Program-made: the position numbers and the translations under genes
The notes under the pieces: model-generated
Told to the model about the DNA's origin: nothing
Databases searched by the model: none
Seen by the model: the letters and a program-made list of their open reading frames with translations, nothing else
From: Mycolicibacterium sp. P1-18
GTDB taxonomy: Bacteria; Actinomycetota; Actinomycetes; Mycobacteriales; Mycobacteriaceae
Reading direction: 5' to 3'
DNA: 64,000 bases
Assembly: GCF_008329535.1 (NCBI RefSeq)
Contig: NZ_NPKR01000008.1
Coordinates: 248,001-312,000, forward strand
Shown: positions 46,216 to 56,050 of the stretch, in pieces
Layout of the letters: every line of letters starts with the position of its first letter
Numbering within the stretch: position 1 is the stretch's first letter

Positions 46216-47460
46216 ATGCTCGAATGGTCAGACGTCGACGTCGCCGTGCGCGACGCGGTCCGAGAGTTCGTCGACCGGGAGGTTCGGCCGCACCTCGACG
46301 ACTTGGAGAGCGGCGACATGGCGCCCTACCCGGTCATCCAGAAGTTGTTCTCCACCTTCGGCATCGACGCGATGGCCCGGGAATCGCTGGAGAAGCGACT
46401 GGCCGCGATGCGCGAGGGCGGAGGTGCCTCCGCCAGCGGTGGATCCTCGGGCGGCATGTTCGGCGGCGGCGGTGCGCAGGCCGGCATGGGGTTCGTCCTG
46501 ATCAGCGAGCTGTGCCGGGTCAGCATGGGTCTGGTGACGGGAGTGGGCGTCAGCCTCGGTCTGACCGTTCCGACAATCGCGTCGCGCGGCACGCTGGCGC
46601 AGCAGGAGCGCTGGCTGCCCGAACTGGTCACCTACGAGAAGATCGGTGCGTGGGCCATCACCGAGCCCGACTCGGGGTCCGACGCGTTCGGCGGCATGAA
46701 GTCCTACGTGGTGCGCGACGGGGACGACTACGTCCTCAACGGGCAGAAGACGTTCATCACCAACGGTCCCGACGCCGACGTGACGGTCGTGTACGCCAAG
46801 CTCGACGAGAAGGACGGCGCGAACAAGCGCGACCGCAAGGTGCTGACGTTCGTGCTCGACAAGGGGATGGACGGCTTCGTTCAGTCGAAGCCGTTCCGCA
46901 AGATGGGCATTCACAGCTCGCGGACCGGCGAGCTGTTCTTCCACGACGTGCGGCTGGGCCGCGACCGGCTGCTCGGCGAGACCGAGGACAACGACAAGGG
47001 CGACGGCCGGGACAGCGCCCGCTCCAACTTCTCGGCCGAACGCATCGGCGTCGCGGCGATGGCGCTCGGGGTGATCGAGGAGTGCCTGCGGCTCTGCGTC
47101 GACTACGCGAAGTCACGCACGCTGTGGGGTCGGGAGATCGGCCAGTTCCAGCTCATCCAGCTCAAGCTCGCGAGCATGGAGGTGGCCCGAATCAACGTAC
47201 GCAACATGCTGTTCCGCGTCATCGAGGCCGCGCAGTCGGGGGCGCCCATCTCGCTGCCCGAAGCGTCGGCGATGAAGTGGTACTGCTCGCAGGCGGCCAC
47301 CGACGTCGCCATGGAGGCCGTCCAGGTCTTCGGTGGCAACGGGTACATGACCGAGTACCGGGTGGAGCAGTTGGCGCGTGACGCCAAGTCGCTGATGATC
47401 TACGCGGGCAGCAACGAAGTGCAGATCACCCACGTGGCGCGGGGCCTTCTCAGCGGCTAG
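46216..47460 (+). CDS. Acyl-CoA dehydrogenase with glycine-rich insert
   Basis: This 414-residue member of the acyl-CoA dehydrogenase family has 'WAITEPDSGSDAFGG', 'DYVLNGQKTFITNGPDADV', 'LWGREIGQFQLIQLKLASMEVA' and 'QVFGGNGYMTEY', then 'MIYAGSNEVQITHVARGL', where Glu takes the catalytic place. Around residues 73-97 there is a low-complexity stretch 'GGGASASGGSSGGMFGGGG' not seen in ordinary family members. The ATG at 46216 starts 'MLEWSDVDVAV'. It ends 11 bp inside the convergent tsnR gene. Confidence 0.88.
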   Translation: MLEWSDVDVAVRDAVREFVDREVRPHLDDLESGDMAPYPVIQKLFSTFGIDAMARESLEKRLAAMREGGGASASGGSSGGMFGGGGAQAGMGFVLISELCRVSMGLVTGVGVSLGLTVPTIASRGTLAQQERWLPELVTYEKIGAWAITEPDSGSDAFGGMKSYVVRDGDDYVLNGQKTFITNGPDADVTVVYAKLDEKDGANKRDRKVLTFVLDKGMDGFVQSKPFRKMGIHSSRTGELFFHDVRLGRDRLLGETEDNDKGDGRDSARSNFSAERIGVAAMALGVIEECLRLCVDYAKSRTLWGREIGQFQLIQLKLASMEVARINVRNMLFRVIEAAQSGAPISLPEASAMKWYCSQAATDVAMEAVQVFGGNGYMTEYRVEQLARDAKSLMIYAGSNEVQITHVARGLLSG

Positions 47461-48211
47461 CCCGCGAACTCTCGTACAGGCAGATCGCCGCGGCCGCAGC
47501 GACGTTGAGGCTCTCGGCGCTTCCCGCCATCGGGATGCGGACGCGGACGTCGGCCGCCGAGGCGACGTCGACGGGGAGTCCGTGCGCCTCCGAACCGAAC
47601 AGCCACGCGGTCGGGACGTCGAGGTTCATCTCGTCCAGCGATCGCTCGCCGTCGAGTGTCGCCGCCATCACCACCAATTCGGCGTGCACCAACTCCGGGA
47701 TGAGCGCCAGGGTGTCCGGCGCTTCGACGACCGGCACGGAGAAGATGCTGCCGGCCGAGGCCCGCAGACACTTCGCGTTGTAGGGGTCGACGCCCTCACC
47801 GGCCAGCACGAGGGCGTCGGCGCCCATCGCGTCGGCCAGCCGAATCATCGTGCCCGCGTTGCCGGGATCGGCGGTGTCCACGGCGACCGCCACAAGTCGT
47901 GGTGACGACAGCACGTCGGCCAGTGACGCCTCGGGCATCCGGCACACCGCCACGAGCCCGACGGGAGTGACGGTGTCCGACAATGCCTTTGCGCCGCGTT
48001 CGGTCACCAGCTGAACGGGCGCGTCGACCAGCAGCTCGTGAAACCGCTCGGCGGCCGCCTCGGTGACGAAGACCTCGTCAACGAGACCACGCCGCAACGC
48101 CGACTCGACGAGGTTGGCACCTTCGGCGAGAAAGCGTGCGGCGTGGCGACGTCCGACCGGACGCTGCAGCTTGACGGCGGCAGCTACCCGATTGGACTTC
48201 TCGGTGAGCAG
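47450..48211 (-). CDS. tsnR: TrmH/SpoU-family rRNA 2'-O-methyltransferase TsnR
   Basis: SPOUT methyltransferase of about 253 residues: 'RHAARFLAEGANLVESALRRG' (substrate-binding N-domain), 'LVAVAVDTADPGNAGTMIRLADAMGADALVL', 'AWLFGSEAHGLP' and 'VRIPMAGSAESLNVAAAAAICLYE' (the knot and SAM site). It 2'-O-methylates rRNA or tRNA. Comparison with the usual 'MLTE…' beginning puts the start at a CTG at 48211, two bases after the rplT stop; no ATG, GTG or TTG lies nearby in frame. It is last in the infC operon. Confidence 0.88.
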   Translation of the reverse strand: MLTEKSNRVAAAVKLQRPVGRRHAARFLAEGANLVESALRRGLVDEVFVTEAAAERFHELLVDAPVQLVTERGAKALSDTVTPVGLVAVCRMPEASLADVLSSPRLVAVAVDTADPGNAGTMIRLADAMGADALVLAGEGVDPYNAKCLRASAGSIFSVPVVEAPDTLALIPELVHAELVVMAATLDGERSLDEMNLDVPTAWLFGSEAHGLPVDVASAADVRVRIPMAGSAESLNVAAAAAICLYESSRASR

Positions 48212-48213
48212 TG

Positions 48214-48603
48214 TCAGGCGGCTTCGCCCGACGGTGCGTTCACGTCTTCGGGCAGCGCGGCCTTGGCGACCTCGACCAGTGCGGTGAACGCGGCCTCGTC
48301 GCTGATCGCGATCTCGGACAGGTTCTTGCGGTCGACCTCGACGCCGGCGAGCTTCAAGCCCTGGATCAGCCGGTTGTAGGTGATCCCGTTGGCCCGGGCC
48401 GCGGCGTTGATGCGCGTGATCCACAGCTTGCGGAAGTCGCCCTTGCGAGCCTTGCGGTCACGGTAGGCGTAGGTCAACGAGTGGAGCTGCTGCTCCTTGG
48501 CCTTGCGGTAGAGCCGCGACCGCTGGCCGCGGTAGCCCTTCGAAGCCTTCAGTACGGTACGCCGCTTCTTTTGGGCGTTTAGTGCGCGCTTGACGCGTGC
48601 CAT
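48214..48603 (-). CDS. rplT: 50S ribosomal protein L20
   Basis: This 129-residue L20 has '[38 protein letters not shown]', '[25 protein letters not shown]' and '[23 protein letters not shown]'. It nucleates early 50S assembly on 23S rRNA. It is 66 bp after rpmI in the infC-rpmI-rplT order and 2 bp before the tsnR start. Confidence 0.99.
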   Translation of the reverse strand: MARVKRALNAQKKRRTVLKASKGYRGQRSRLYRKAKEQQLHSLTYAYRDRKARKGDFRKLWITRINAAARANGITYNRLIQGLKLAGVEVDRKNLSEIAISDEAAFTALVEVAKAALPEDVNAPSGEAA

Positions 48604-48669
48604 GGGGTGTTCCTATCTCGAGCGGGTCAGGGGTGGGGAGCCTGCGAAAGGTTCGGCAAGCGAGTCAGG

Positions 48670-48864
48670 TCAGCCGTTCAGCATCTTGTTGATGCGCTTG
48701 GCGTCGTTGTCCGCCACCACGGTGCGGCCGTCGAGCCTGCGGGTGCGCTTGCTCGCCTTGTGCTCGAGAAGGTGCCGGCGACCGGCCTTCTGGCGCACGA
48801 TCTTTCCGGTGCCGGTCTTCCGGAAACGCTTGGAAGCGCCGCTGTGGGTCTTGGCCTTGGGCAT
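48670..48864 (-). CDS. rpmI: 50S ribosomal protein L35
   Basis: This 64-residue basic L35 has '[36 protein letters not shown]', the family signature. It lies between infC and rplT, the nearly universal order, 24 bp after infC. Confidence 0.99.
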   Translation of the reverse strand: MPKAKTHSGASKRFRKTGTGKIVRQKAGRRHLLEHKASKRTRRLDGRTVVADNDAKRINKMLNG

Positions 48865-48888
48865 GGAGTCCTCGGTTCTAGTGGTGGA

Positions 48889-49524
<636 letters not shown>

Positions 49525-49760
49525 GGGGCCTCCTATGTAGTCTTCGAGGAGTCCACACCATCAGCCATCGCTCAACAGAGCGAAAAGGCCCTGTACATGA
49601 CAGGGCCCGATGCCGACCGATCACGACTTGCGTCGCCTGCGACACGCGCAGAACGGGCACCTGGCGGTGCCTGTGACCGGACCGTCGAACCTGGAAGGTT
49701 GACGGTGGGAGCGGGACTCCACTTGCTGTCCTGGCGTAGGCCGGGACGGTCGCACGTGCC
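49525..49760 (-). ncRNA. infC leader with terminator-like hairpin (candidate attenuator)
   Basis: The leader upstream of infC contains a strong hairpin on the minus strand: 49600-49607 pairs with 49587-49594 around a 5-nt loop, followed directly by TTTT (49586-49583). It lies about 60 nt before the start codon, so it would stop transcription ahead of the gene unless disrupted. A TAGACT at 49761-49766 is a possible -10 box. Leader control of the infC-rpmI-rplT operon is known in other bacteria; the details here are inference. Confidence 0.6.
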
Positions 49761-49772
49761 AGTCTAACAGGC

Positions 49773-50135
49773 ATGACCGAGGTTCCCGAACTCCCCGAAG
49801 ACACCGCCGAGCCGACCGTTCGCGAACTGGCCGAGATCCCCGCCGTCGAGGTGATCACCAGGGCGGCGGTGATGCTGATGAGCGCCGCCGCCGAGAAGCT
49901 GGGGCTGTCGGAGGACGACCCCGACGAATCGCCGCACCGCGACCTCGACGAGGCCCGCAGGCTGATCACCGCGCTGGCCGGGTTGGTGAAGGCGTCGGTG
50001 GAGTACCTCGGCCCGCACGCCGGACCGGTGCGGGACGGCCTCAAGCAGTTGCAGCTGGCGTTCCGCGAGTCGTCCGCCTTCCCGGAGGAGCCCGGCCAGG
50101 GTCCTGGCGAGAAGTTCACCGGCCCCGTCTGGTAG
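49773..50135 (+). CDS. DUF1844-domain protein
   Basis: This 120-residue soluble acidic protein has the DUF1844 helix pattern 'IPAVEVITRAAVMLMSAAAEKLGLSEDDP' and 'RDLDEARRLITALAGLVKASVEYLGPHAGPVRDGLKQLQLAFRE'. It is found next to infC in actinobacteria. The function is not known. It is divergent from infC, with the infC promoter probably overlapping its start, and is followed 45 bp later by lysX on the same strand. Confidence 0.88.
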   Translation: MTEVPELPEDTAEPTVRELAEIPAVEVITRAAVMLMSAAAEKLGLSEDDPDESPHRDLDEARRLITALAGLVKASVEYLGPHAGPVRDGLKQLQLAFRESSAFPEEPGQGPGEKFTGPVW

Positions 50136-50180
50136 CCACTACCAACACTTTCGCGGGTTGAGCGAATATTGTCGCGCCCT

Positions 50181-53100
50181 ATGACGCTGACTACGCCCAA
50201 GCAGCATCGGACGTCGACCTTCCGATGGGTGCCCGCGGCCGCGGGTTGGCTCGTCGGAATCATCGCGACGCTGTCGTTGATCGCCAGCATCTCGCCGCTG
50301 GTGCGATGGGTCATCCGGGTGCCGCGCGAGTGGGTCAACGACTACATCTTCAACTTCCCCGACACCAGCATCGCGTGGGCGTTCGTCCTTGCCCTGCTGG
50401 CCGCGGCGCTGGCCGCCCGCAAGAGCGTCGCCTGGTGGATCCTCGTCCTCTACATGGTCGCCGCGATCGGCTGGAACGTCGGCGACCTCTCCACGGGCCC
50501 CGAATCGGTGATGGAGGACATCGGCGAGGTGATCGGCCTCGCCTTCCACGTGGCGGCGATCGCCTTCCTGGTGCTGGCGCGCAAGGAATTCTGGGCCCGG
50601 GTGCGGCGCGGCGCGCTGATCAAGGCCGCCGCGACCCTCGCCGCCGGGATGACGGTCGGCATCCTCGTCGGCTGGGGACTGCTGGAGATGTTCCCCGGAT
50701 CGCTGGAGCACGACGAACGACTGCCCTATGCGGCCAACCGCGTCGTGGTATTCGCCGGGGTCGACGCCGACGCGTTCGACGGCCACCACCCCCACGTCTT
50801 CGTCAACGCGCTGCTCGGCCTGTTCGGCGCCCTGGCGTTGATGGTCGCCGCGGTCGTGCTGTTCCAGTCTCAGCGGGCCGCGAATGCGCTCACCGGTGAG
50901 GACGAGTCGGCGATCCGCGGAATGCTCGAGGTCTGGGGCAAGAACGATTCGCTCGGGTACTTCGCGACCCGCCGCGACAAGTCCGTCGTGTTCGCCCCCA
51001 ACGGCCGGGCCGCCATCACCTACCGCGTGGAGGTCGGTGTCTGCCTGGCCAGCGGTGACCCCCTGGGTGACCCGCGATCGTGGCCGGCCGCCATCGGGGC
51101 GTGGCTGACGCTGTGCCAGTCCTACGGATGGGCGCCGGGCGTGATGGGGGCGAGCGCCGCTGCCGCCCAGGCGTTCCGGGAGGCCGGTCTCAACGCGCTC
51201 GAACTGGGCGACGAAGCGATTTTGTACCCCGACAGGTTCAAGTTGTCCGGCTCCGACATGAAGCCGGTGCGGCAAGCCGTCACCCGGGCCCGGCGCGCGG
51301 GGCTGACCGTCAACATCCGCCGCCACCGTGACCTGACGCCCGAGGAGATGGCCAACGTCATCAAGCGGGCCGACGACTGGCGTGACACCGAGACCGAACG
51401 CGGTTTCTCGATGGCGTTGGGCCGCCTGGGCGATCCGGCCGACGGAGATTGCATGCTGGTCGAAGCGGTCACCGAGCAGGACGAGGTGGTGGCCATGCTG
51501 TCGCTGGTGCCGTGGGGCACCAACGGCGCCTCGTTGGACCTGATGCGGCGATCGCCCCAGTCCCCCAACGGCACGAACGAGTTGATGGTGAGCGAACTCT
51601 GCTTGCAGGGCGCCGACATCGGCATCACCCGCATCTCGCTGAACTTCGCCATGTTCCGTTCGGCGTTCGAGGAGGGCGCCCAACTCGGCGCCGGTCCGGT
51701 GGCGCGGCTGTGGCGGGCGCTGCTGGTGTTCTTCTCCCGCTGGTGGCAGCTGGAGACGCTCTACCGGTCGAACATGAAGTACATGCCCGAATGGGTGCCC
51801 CGCTTCGCCTGCTACGAGGACGCCCGACTGATTCCGCGCGTCGGCGTCGCGTCCGTGATCGCCGAGGGCTTCCTGGTTCTGCCGTTCAGCCGGCGGGCCG
51901 AACAGCACACCGGCCAACACACCGGACTGCGCACCTCGGCGCCCGACGCGCTCGTGCAGTCGGGCCGGCTGCACCCCGACGGCAGCGCACCCGACCTGTC
52001 CAACCTGGAGCTCGACGGGCCCGCCGACGAGCACGTCAGCCGGCTCCCCGAACAGGTCCGCGTCCGGATGGCCAAGCTGAAGGCGTTGCAGGATCAGGGA
52101 ATCGACGCCTACCCCGTCGGCAAGGCGCCCAGCCACACCGTCGCGCAGGCCTTGGAGACCACGGGCCAGACCGTGTCGGTCTCCGGCCGCGTGCTCCGCC
52201 TGCGCGACTACGGTTCGGTGCTGTTCGCCGACCTGCGCGACTGGTCCGCCGAAGTCCAGCTGCTGCTGGACAACTCGCAGCTGAGCGAGGGCAGTACCAC
52301 CGACTTTACCAAGGCCGTCGACCTCGGCGACCTCCTCGAGGTCACCGGCACCATGGGCGCGAGCAAGTCCGGCACCCCGTCGCTGCTCGTCGAGAGTTGG
52401 CGGCTGATCGGAAAGTGCCTGCGCCCACTGCCGGACAAGTGGAAGGGGCTGACCGACCAGGAGGCCCGGGTGCGCACCCGGTACGTCGACCTGGCCATCA
52501 ACACCGAGTCACGCGACCTGATCCGGGCGCGCAGCGCCGTGCTGCACGCCATCCGGGAGACGTTGTTCGCCAAGGACTTCCTCGAGGTCGAGACCCCGAT
52601 CCTGCAGCAGATCCACGGCGGCGCGAACGCGCGCCCGTTCGTCACCCACATCAACGCCTACGACTTGGCGCTGTACCTGCGCATCGCCCCCGAGCTCTAC
52701 TTGAAGCGGCTCTGTGTGGGCGGGGTGGAGCGGGTCTTCGAGCTGGGCCGGGCGTTCCGCAACGAGGGCGTCGACTTCAGCCACAACCCGGAGTTCACCC
52801 TGCTGGAGGCCTACCAGGCGCACGCCGACTACAACGTGTGGATCGACGGCTGCCGGGAGCTGATCCAGAACGCCGCGCTCGCCGCGAACGGGGCCCACGT
52901 CGTCATGCGGCCACGGGAGGACGGAACGCTCGAGCCCGTCGACGTGTCCGGTGAGTGGGCCGTCAAGACCGTCCACGGCGCCGTGTCCGAGGCGCTCGGG
53001 GAACACGTCGCGGCCGACACCGATCTGGCGACGCTGCGGCGCTACGCCGACGCCGCGAAGATTCCGTACCAGACGCACTGGGATCCCGGTGCCGTCGTCC

Positions 53101-53495
53101 TCGAGATGTACGAGCACCTGGTCGAGGATCGCACCGAACGACCCACGTTCTACAAGGACTTCCCGACGTCGGTCTCGCCGCTGACCCGGCCGCACCGCAG
53201 CCTGCCGGGTGTCGCGGAGCGGTGGGACCTGGTGGCCTGGGGCGTCGAACTGGGGACCGCCTACAGCGAGTTGACCGATCCCGTCGAGCAACGCCGGCGA
53301 CTGCAGGAGCAGTCGTTGCTTGCCGCCGGCGGCGACCCGGAGGCGATGGAACTCGACGAGGACTTCCTTCAAGCCATGGAGTACGCGATGCCTCCGACCG
53401 GTGGCCTGGGCATGGGCGTGGACCGCGTCGTCATGCTCATCACCGGGCGCAGCATCCGCGAAACGCTCCCCTTCCCACTGGCCAAGCCCCGGTAA
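50181..53495 (+). CDS. lysX: LysX: lysyl-phosphatidylglycerol synthase fused to lysyl-tRNA synthetase
   Basis: This 1104-residue two-part protein has N-terminal membrane helices (about 10-230) and an MprF-type DUF2156 transferase domain (about 240-590), then a class II LysRS (about 620-1104): OB fold '[23 protein letters not shown]', motif 2 '[21 protein letters not shown]' and motif 3 '[13 protein letters not shown]'. The synthetase makes Lys-tRNA and the membrane part moves lysine to phosphatidylglycerol, adding positive charge to the membrane against cationic peptides. The ATG at 50181 begins 'MTLTTPK'; an upstream TTG at 50169 is possible. The gene order matches mycobacteria. Confidence 0.96.
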   Translation: MTLTTPKQHRTSTFRWVPAAAGWLVGIIATLSLIASISPLVRWVIRVPREWVNDYIFNFPDTSIAWAFVLALLAAALAARKSVAWWILVLYMVAAIGWNVGDLSTGPESVMEDIGEVIGLAFHVAAIAFLVLARKEFWARVRRGALIKAAATLAAGMTVGILVGWGLLEMFPGSLEHDERLPYAANRVVVFAGVDADAFDGHHPHVFVNALLGLFGALALMVAAVVLFQSQRAANALTGEDESAIRGMLEVWGKNDSLGYFATRRDKSVVFAPNGRAAITYRVEVGVCLASGDPLGDPRSWPAAIGAWLTLCQSYGWAPGVMGASAAAAQAFREAGLNALELGDEAILYPDRFKLSGSDMKPVRQAVTRARRAGLTVNIRRHRDLTPEEMANVIKRADDWRDTETERGFSMALGRLGDPADGDCMLVEAVTEQDEVVAMLSLVPWGTNGASLDLMRRSPQSPNGTNELMVSELCLQGADIGITRISLNFAMFRSAFEEGAQLGAGPVARLWRALLVFFSRWWQLETLYRSNMKYMPEWVPRFACYEDARLIPRVGVASVIAEGFLVLPFSRRAEQHTGQHTGLRTSAPDALVQSGRLHPDGSAPDLSNLELDGPADEHVSRLPEQVRVRMAKLKALQDQGIDAYPVGKAPSHTVAQALETTGQTVSVSGRVLRLRDYGSVLFADLRDWSAEVQLLLDNSQLSEGSTTDFTKAVDLGDLLEVTGTMGASKSGTPSLLVESWRLIGKCLRPLPDKWKGLTDQEARVRTRYVDLAINTESRDLIRARSAVLHAIRETLFAKDFLEVETPILQQIHGGANARPFVTHINAYDLALYLRIAPELYLKRLCVGGVERVFELGRAFRNEGVDFSHNPEFTLLEAYQAHADYNVWIDGCRELIQNAALAANGAHVVMRPREDGTLEPVDVSGEWAVKTVHGAVSEALGEHVAADTDLATLRRYADAAKIPYQTHWDPGAVVLEMYEHLVEDRTERPTFYKDFPTSVSPLTRPHRSLPGVAERWDLVAWGVELGTAYSELTDPVEQRRRLQEQSLLAAGGDPEAMELDEDFLQAMEYAMPPTGGLGMGVDRVVMLITGRSIRETLPFPLAKPR

Positions 53496-53543
53496 GGGGG
53501 AGGTCCACAGCCAACCGTCAGCTTCGCCGTCCACGATGACGGC

Positions 53544-54971
53544 GTGACATCGTGGTTGGCCGCCGGAGACTTTCGGCAACAGCACCTCTCGTTGATGCAC
53601 GGCTGGTTGCCGCTGGTGATCCAGGCCGTCACCGTGGCCCTTCTGGTGGTCGCGGTGGCCCGGCGCAGCCGCCGATGGGGCCTCGTCTGGCTCCCCGCGG
53701 CAGTGGCCGTGGGCGTCGCCATCGCCGCGACCACCTACTGGGTGATCGCCTCGCAGGGCATGTCGGACGACCCAGCTCCGAAGTTGCTGTGGGTTTGGCT
53801 CGTGGTGACGGGGTTTGCCGGGGTGGTGTTCGTCGCCGGATGGCGCAACGCGGGGTGGCGGCGGCGGACGGCGTCGGCCGTCGGCCTGCCGATGTCCGTG
53901 CTGTGCGCGGCGCTGGCCCTGAACCTGTGGGTCGGGTACTTCCCCACCGTCCAGACCGCGTGGAACCAGCTCACCGAGGGGCCGCTGCCCGACCAGGCCG
54001 ACCAGGCGACCGTCGTGGCCATGCAGACCAAGCATCAGGTGCCCACCAAGGGCGTCGTAGTGCCGGTGACTATCGACTCGTCGGCGTCGGGGTTCAAGCA
54101 TCGCGGCGAGCTGGTGTACCTCCCGCCCGCCTACTTCGCGACGAATCCGGCGCCGCACCTGCCCACGCTGATGATGATCGGCGGTGAGTTCAACACCCCC
54201 GGCGACTGGTTGCGGGCCGGCAACGCCATCAAGACCGTCGACGACTACGCCGCGGCCAACGGCGGCAACGCGCCGGTCCTGGTGTTCGTCGACACCGGCG
54301 GCGCGTTCAACAACGACACCGAATGCGTCAACGGCCCCCGCGGCAATTCGGCCGACCACCTCACCAAGGACGTGGTGCCGTTCATGGAGTCCACCTACGG
54401 CGTGAGCACCAACCGCGCGAACTGGGGTCTGGTCGGCTGGTCGATGGGCGGCACGTGCGCCGTGGACCTGGCCACCATGCACCCCGACATGTTCTCCACC
54501 TTCGAGGACATCGCGGGCGACCTGGCGCCCAACTCCGGCAACAAGCAGCAGACCGTCGACCGGCTCTTCGGTGGCAGCGCCGCCGCCTACGCCGCCTTCG
54601 ACCCCACCAGTGTGATCACCAAACACGGTCGATATCAGGGTATTTCGGGGTGGTTCGACATCAACGGCTCGACCCCGTCGGCGGGTCCGACGGTCGTCAA
54701 CGCCGTCAACGCGAACGGGACCGGTCTCGGCGGCAAGGACGCCGCGGTCCACCTCAGCGATCAGGCGTCGGCGGCCAACTCACTGTGCGCGCTCGGGAAG
54801 ACCAACGGCATCCAGTGCGCGGTGGTGACCCAGCCGGGCAAGCACGACTGGCCGTTCGCGGACCGCGCGTTCGCGGCGGCGATGCCCTGGCTGGCCGGTC
54901 AGGTCGGCACGCCGGGCGTGCCGAGGCTGGCCCTGCCGGGGGCGGCCCCGCTGGCGTCGCACGTTCAGTAG
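53544..54971 (+). CDS. Membrane-anchored esterase-D-like hydrolase (Rv1639c-like)
   Basis: This 475-residue protein has four N-terminal membrane helices (about 18-140) and an extracytoplasmic alpha/beta hydrolase domain. The nucleophile elbow is 'LVGWSMGGTCAVDL', preceded by 'LVFVDTGGAFNNDTECVNGPRG', and the His is in 'QPGKHDWPFADRAF'. The fold resembles esterase D and mycolyltransferases. It follows lysX by 48 bp on the same strand, as Rv1639c follows Rv1640c in M. tuberculosis, so a role in envelope lipid chemistry is plausible. GTG start. Confidence 0.82.
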   Translation: MTSWLAAGDFRQQHLSLMHGWLPLVIQAVTVALLVVAVARRSRRWGLVWLPAAVAVGVAIAATTYWVIASQGMSDDPAPKLLWVWLVVTGFAGVVFVAGWRNAGWRRRTASAVGLPMSVLCAALALNLWVGYFPTVQTAWNQLTEGPLPDQADQATVVAMQTKHQVPTKGVVVPVTIDSSASGFKHRGELVYLPPAYFATNPAPHLPTLMMIGGEFNTPGDWLRAGNAIKTVDDYAAANGGNAPVLVFVDTGGAFNNDTECVNGPRGNSADHLTKDVVPFMESTYGVSTNRANWGLVGWSMGGTCAVDLATMHPDMFSTFEDIAGDLAPNSGNKQQTVDRLFGGSAAAYAAFDPTSVITKHGRYQGISGWFDINGSTPSAGPTVVNAVNANGTGLGGKDAAVHLSDQASAANSLCALGKTNGIQCAVVTQPGKHDWPFADRAFAAAMPWLAGQVGTPGVPRLALPGAAPLASHVQ

Positions 54972-56050
54972 TCGGATTCGGCGGCGAGGATCTCGGCGAG
55001 GAACGCGTCGGGCCCGGGACGGGTCAGCCGCGCCCGGGCGAAGTCCCGGACGCGTTGGCGCAATAACGCCGCGTCCGCGGCTCCGGGACGGTCGGGGCCG
55101 ACGGTCACGGTCGCCGTCGACCACCCGTGGTCCCACGCCTGCATCTCGGTGATCTCGTCGCCGCGCTCGTTCGTCAGCGGAAGCGCAGACCCTCCATCGG
55201 CGTCGAGGACGCCCGTGGCGCTGATCCCGTCGGCGCGGAGTCGCACGACGATCCCGGCTGCCGACGCCCCGTCGACGAGGGCGACGCGCACCGCGGCGAA
55301 CACCGATGCGTCCGCGGCGTGTACGGACCACTCGACGGTGTCCTCGGCCGCGTCGAACGTTCGCGGCGGCACGGCCGCCCAGTCCACCGACGCGACGCCC
55401 GTGGCGATCGCACCGGTCGTCCGGTCGGGGTCGACGCCCGCGGCCAGTGCGTAGTCGTCGCGGCGGCCGGCGACCGAGACGCTCGGCACCCCTGCCACCT
55501 CGGCCGACCACGCTCCCACGTCGTCGGCCAGGTCGACACAGGCCCGCACCACGTCGAGAACCCGAGGATCGCCGCCCTCCTCCAGCGTCCTCAGCGCGCC
55601 GCGATGCGGGGCGAGCAGCCCCTCGACGTCGGAGTCCAGCGTGTCCTCGGTGAAGAACTCCTGCATCTCGCCGACCAGGAGGGCCAATTCGGCGTCGAGC
55701 AGCGACGGGTCGAGGCGCACGATGCCGTCGCGGCTGCTCTCGGGCCACCACCGGCGCAGCCAAAGTCCGACGGCCAGGCGACGCAACGGTTCCAGGGCCT
55801 CGGCCCGAACGTCGACCTCGGCGACGCCGGCGCCCGACACCAGGGCGGCGTGACCGGCTGGGCCCACCACGCGCCACAACCAGTCTGCGGCGGCGACGTC
55901 GGTCACCGTCATGCGGGTGGCGGCCGCCCCGGCCGGGTCGTCCACCGTCCACTCCAGCACCGCGCCGCTGACTTCCAGCACCGCCACCGCGGGTACGTCG
56001 GCGACGACGGGGCCGCCGCTCCACCCCTGCGGCCGGGCCTCGAACTTCAC
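54965..56050 (-). CDS. Unknown protein A of the CHAT cluster
   Basis: This 361-residue acidic soluble protein shows no recognised motif. It is rich in Ala, Val, Asp and Trp, with beta-like segments at the start ('VPAVAVLEVSGAVLEWTVDDP') and near 'DTVEWSVHAADASVFAAVRVALVDGASAAGIVVRLRADG', and a helical middle. GTG at 56050 overlaps the stop of the upstream gene by 4 nt, so it is co-translated with it. It overlaps the 3' end of the hydrolase gene by 7 bp. Its role is presumably tied to the neighbouring CHAT/TPR genes (inference). Confidence 0.75.
   Translation of the reverse strand: MKFEARPQGWSGGPVVADVPAVAVLEVSGAVLEWTVDDPAGAAATRMTVTDVAAADWLWRVVGPAGHAALVSGAGVAEVDVRAEALEPLRRLAVGLWLRRWWPESSRDGIVRLDPSLLDAELALLVGEMQEFFTEDTLDSDVEGLLAPHRGALRTLEEGGDPRVLDVVRACVDLADDVGAWSAEVAGVPSVSVAGRRDDYALAAGVDPDRTTGAIATGVASVDWAAVPPRTFDAAEDTVEWSVHAADASVFAAVRVALVDGASAAGIVVRLRADGISATGVLDADGGSALPLTNERGDEITEMQAWDHGWSTATVTVGPDRPGAADAALLRQRVRDFARARLTRPGPDAFLAEILAAESDY

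Noticed and set aside
49587-49607. Hairpin as a terminator of the DUF1844 gene or a tRNA fragment
   Set aside because: It lies upstream of that gene, and its T-tract is on the minus strand in front of infC. No cloverleaf can be formed.
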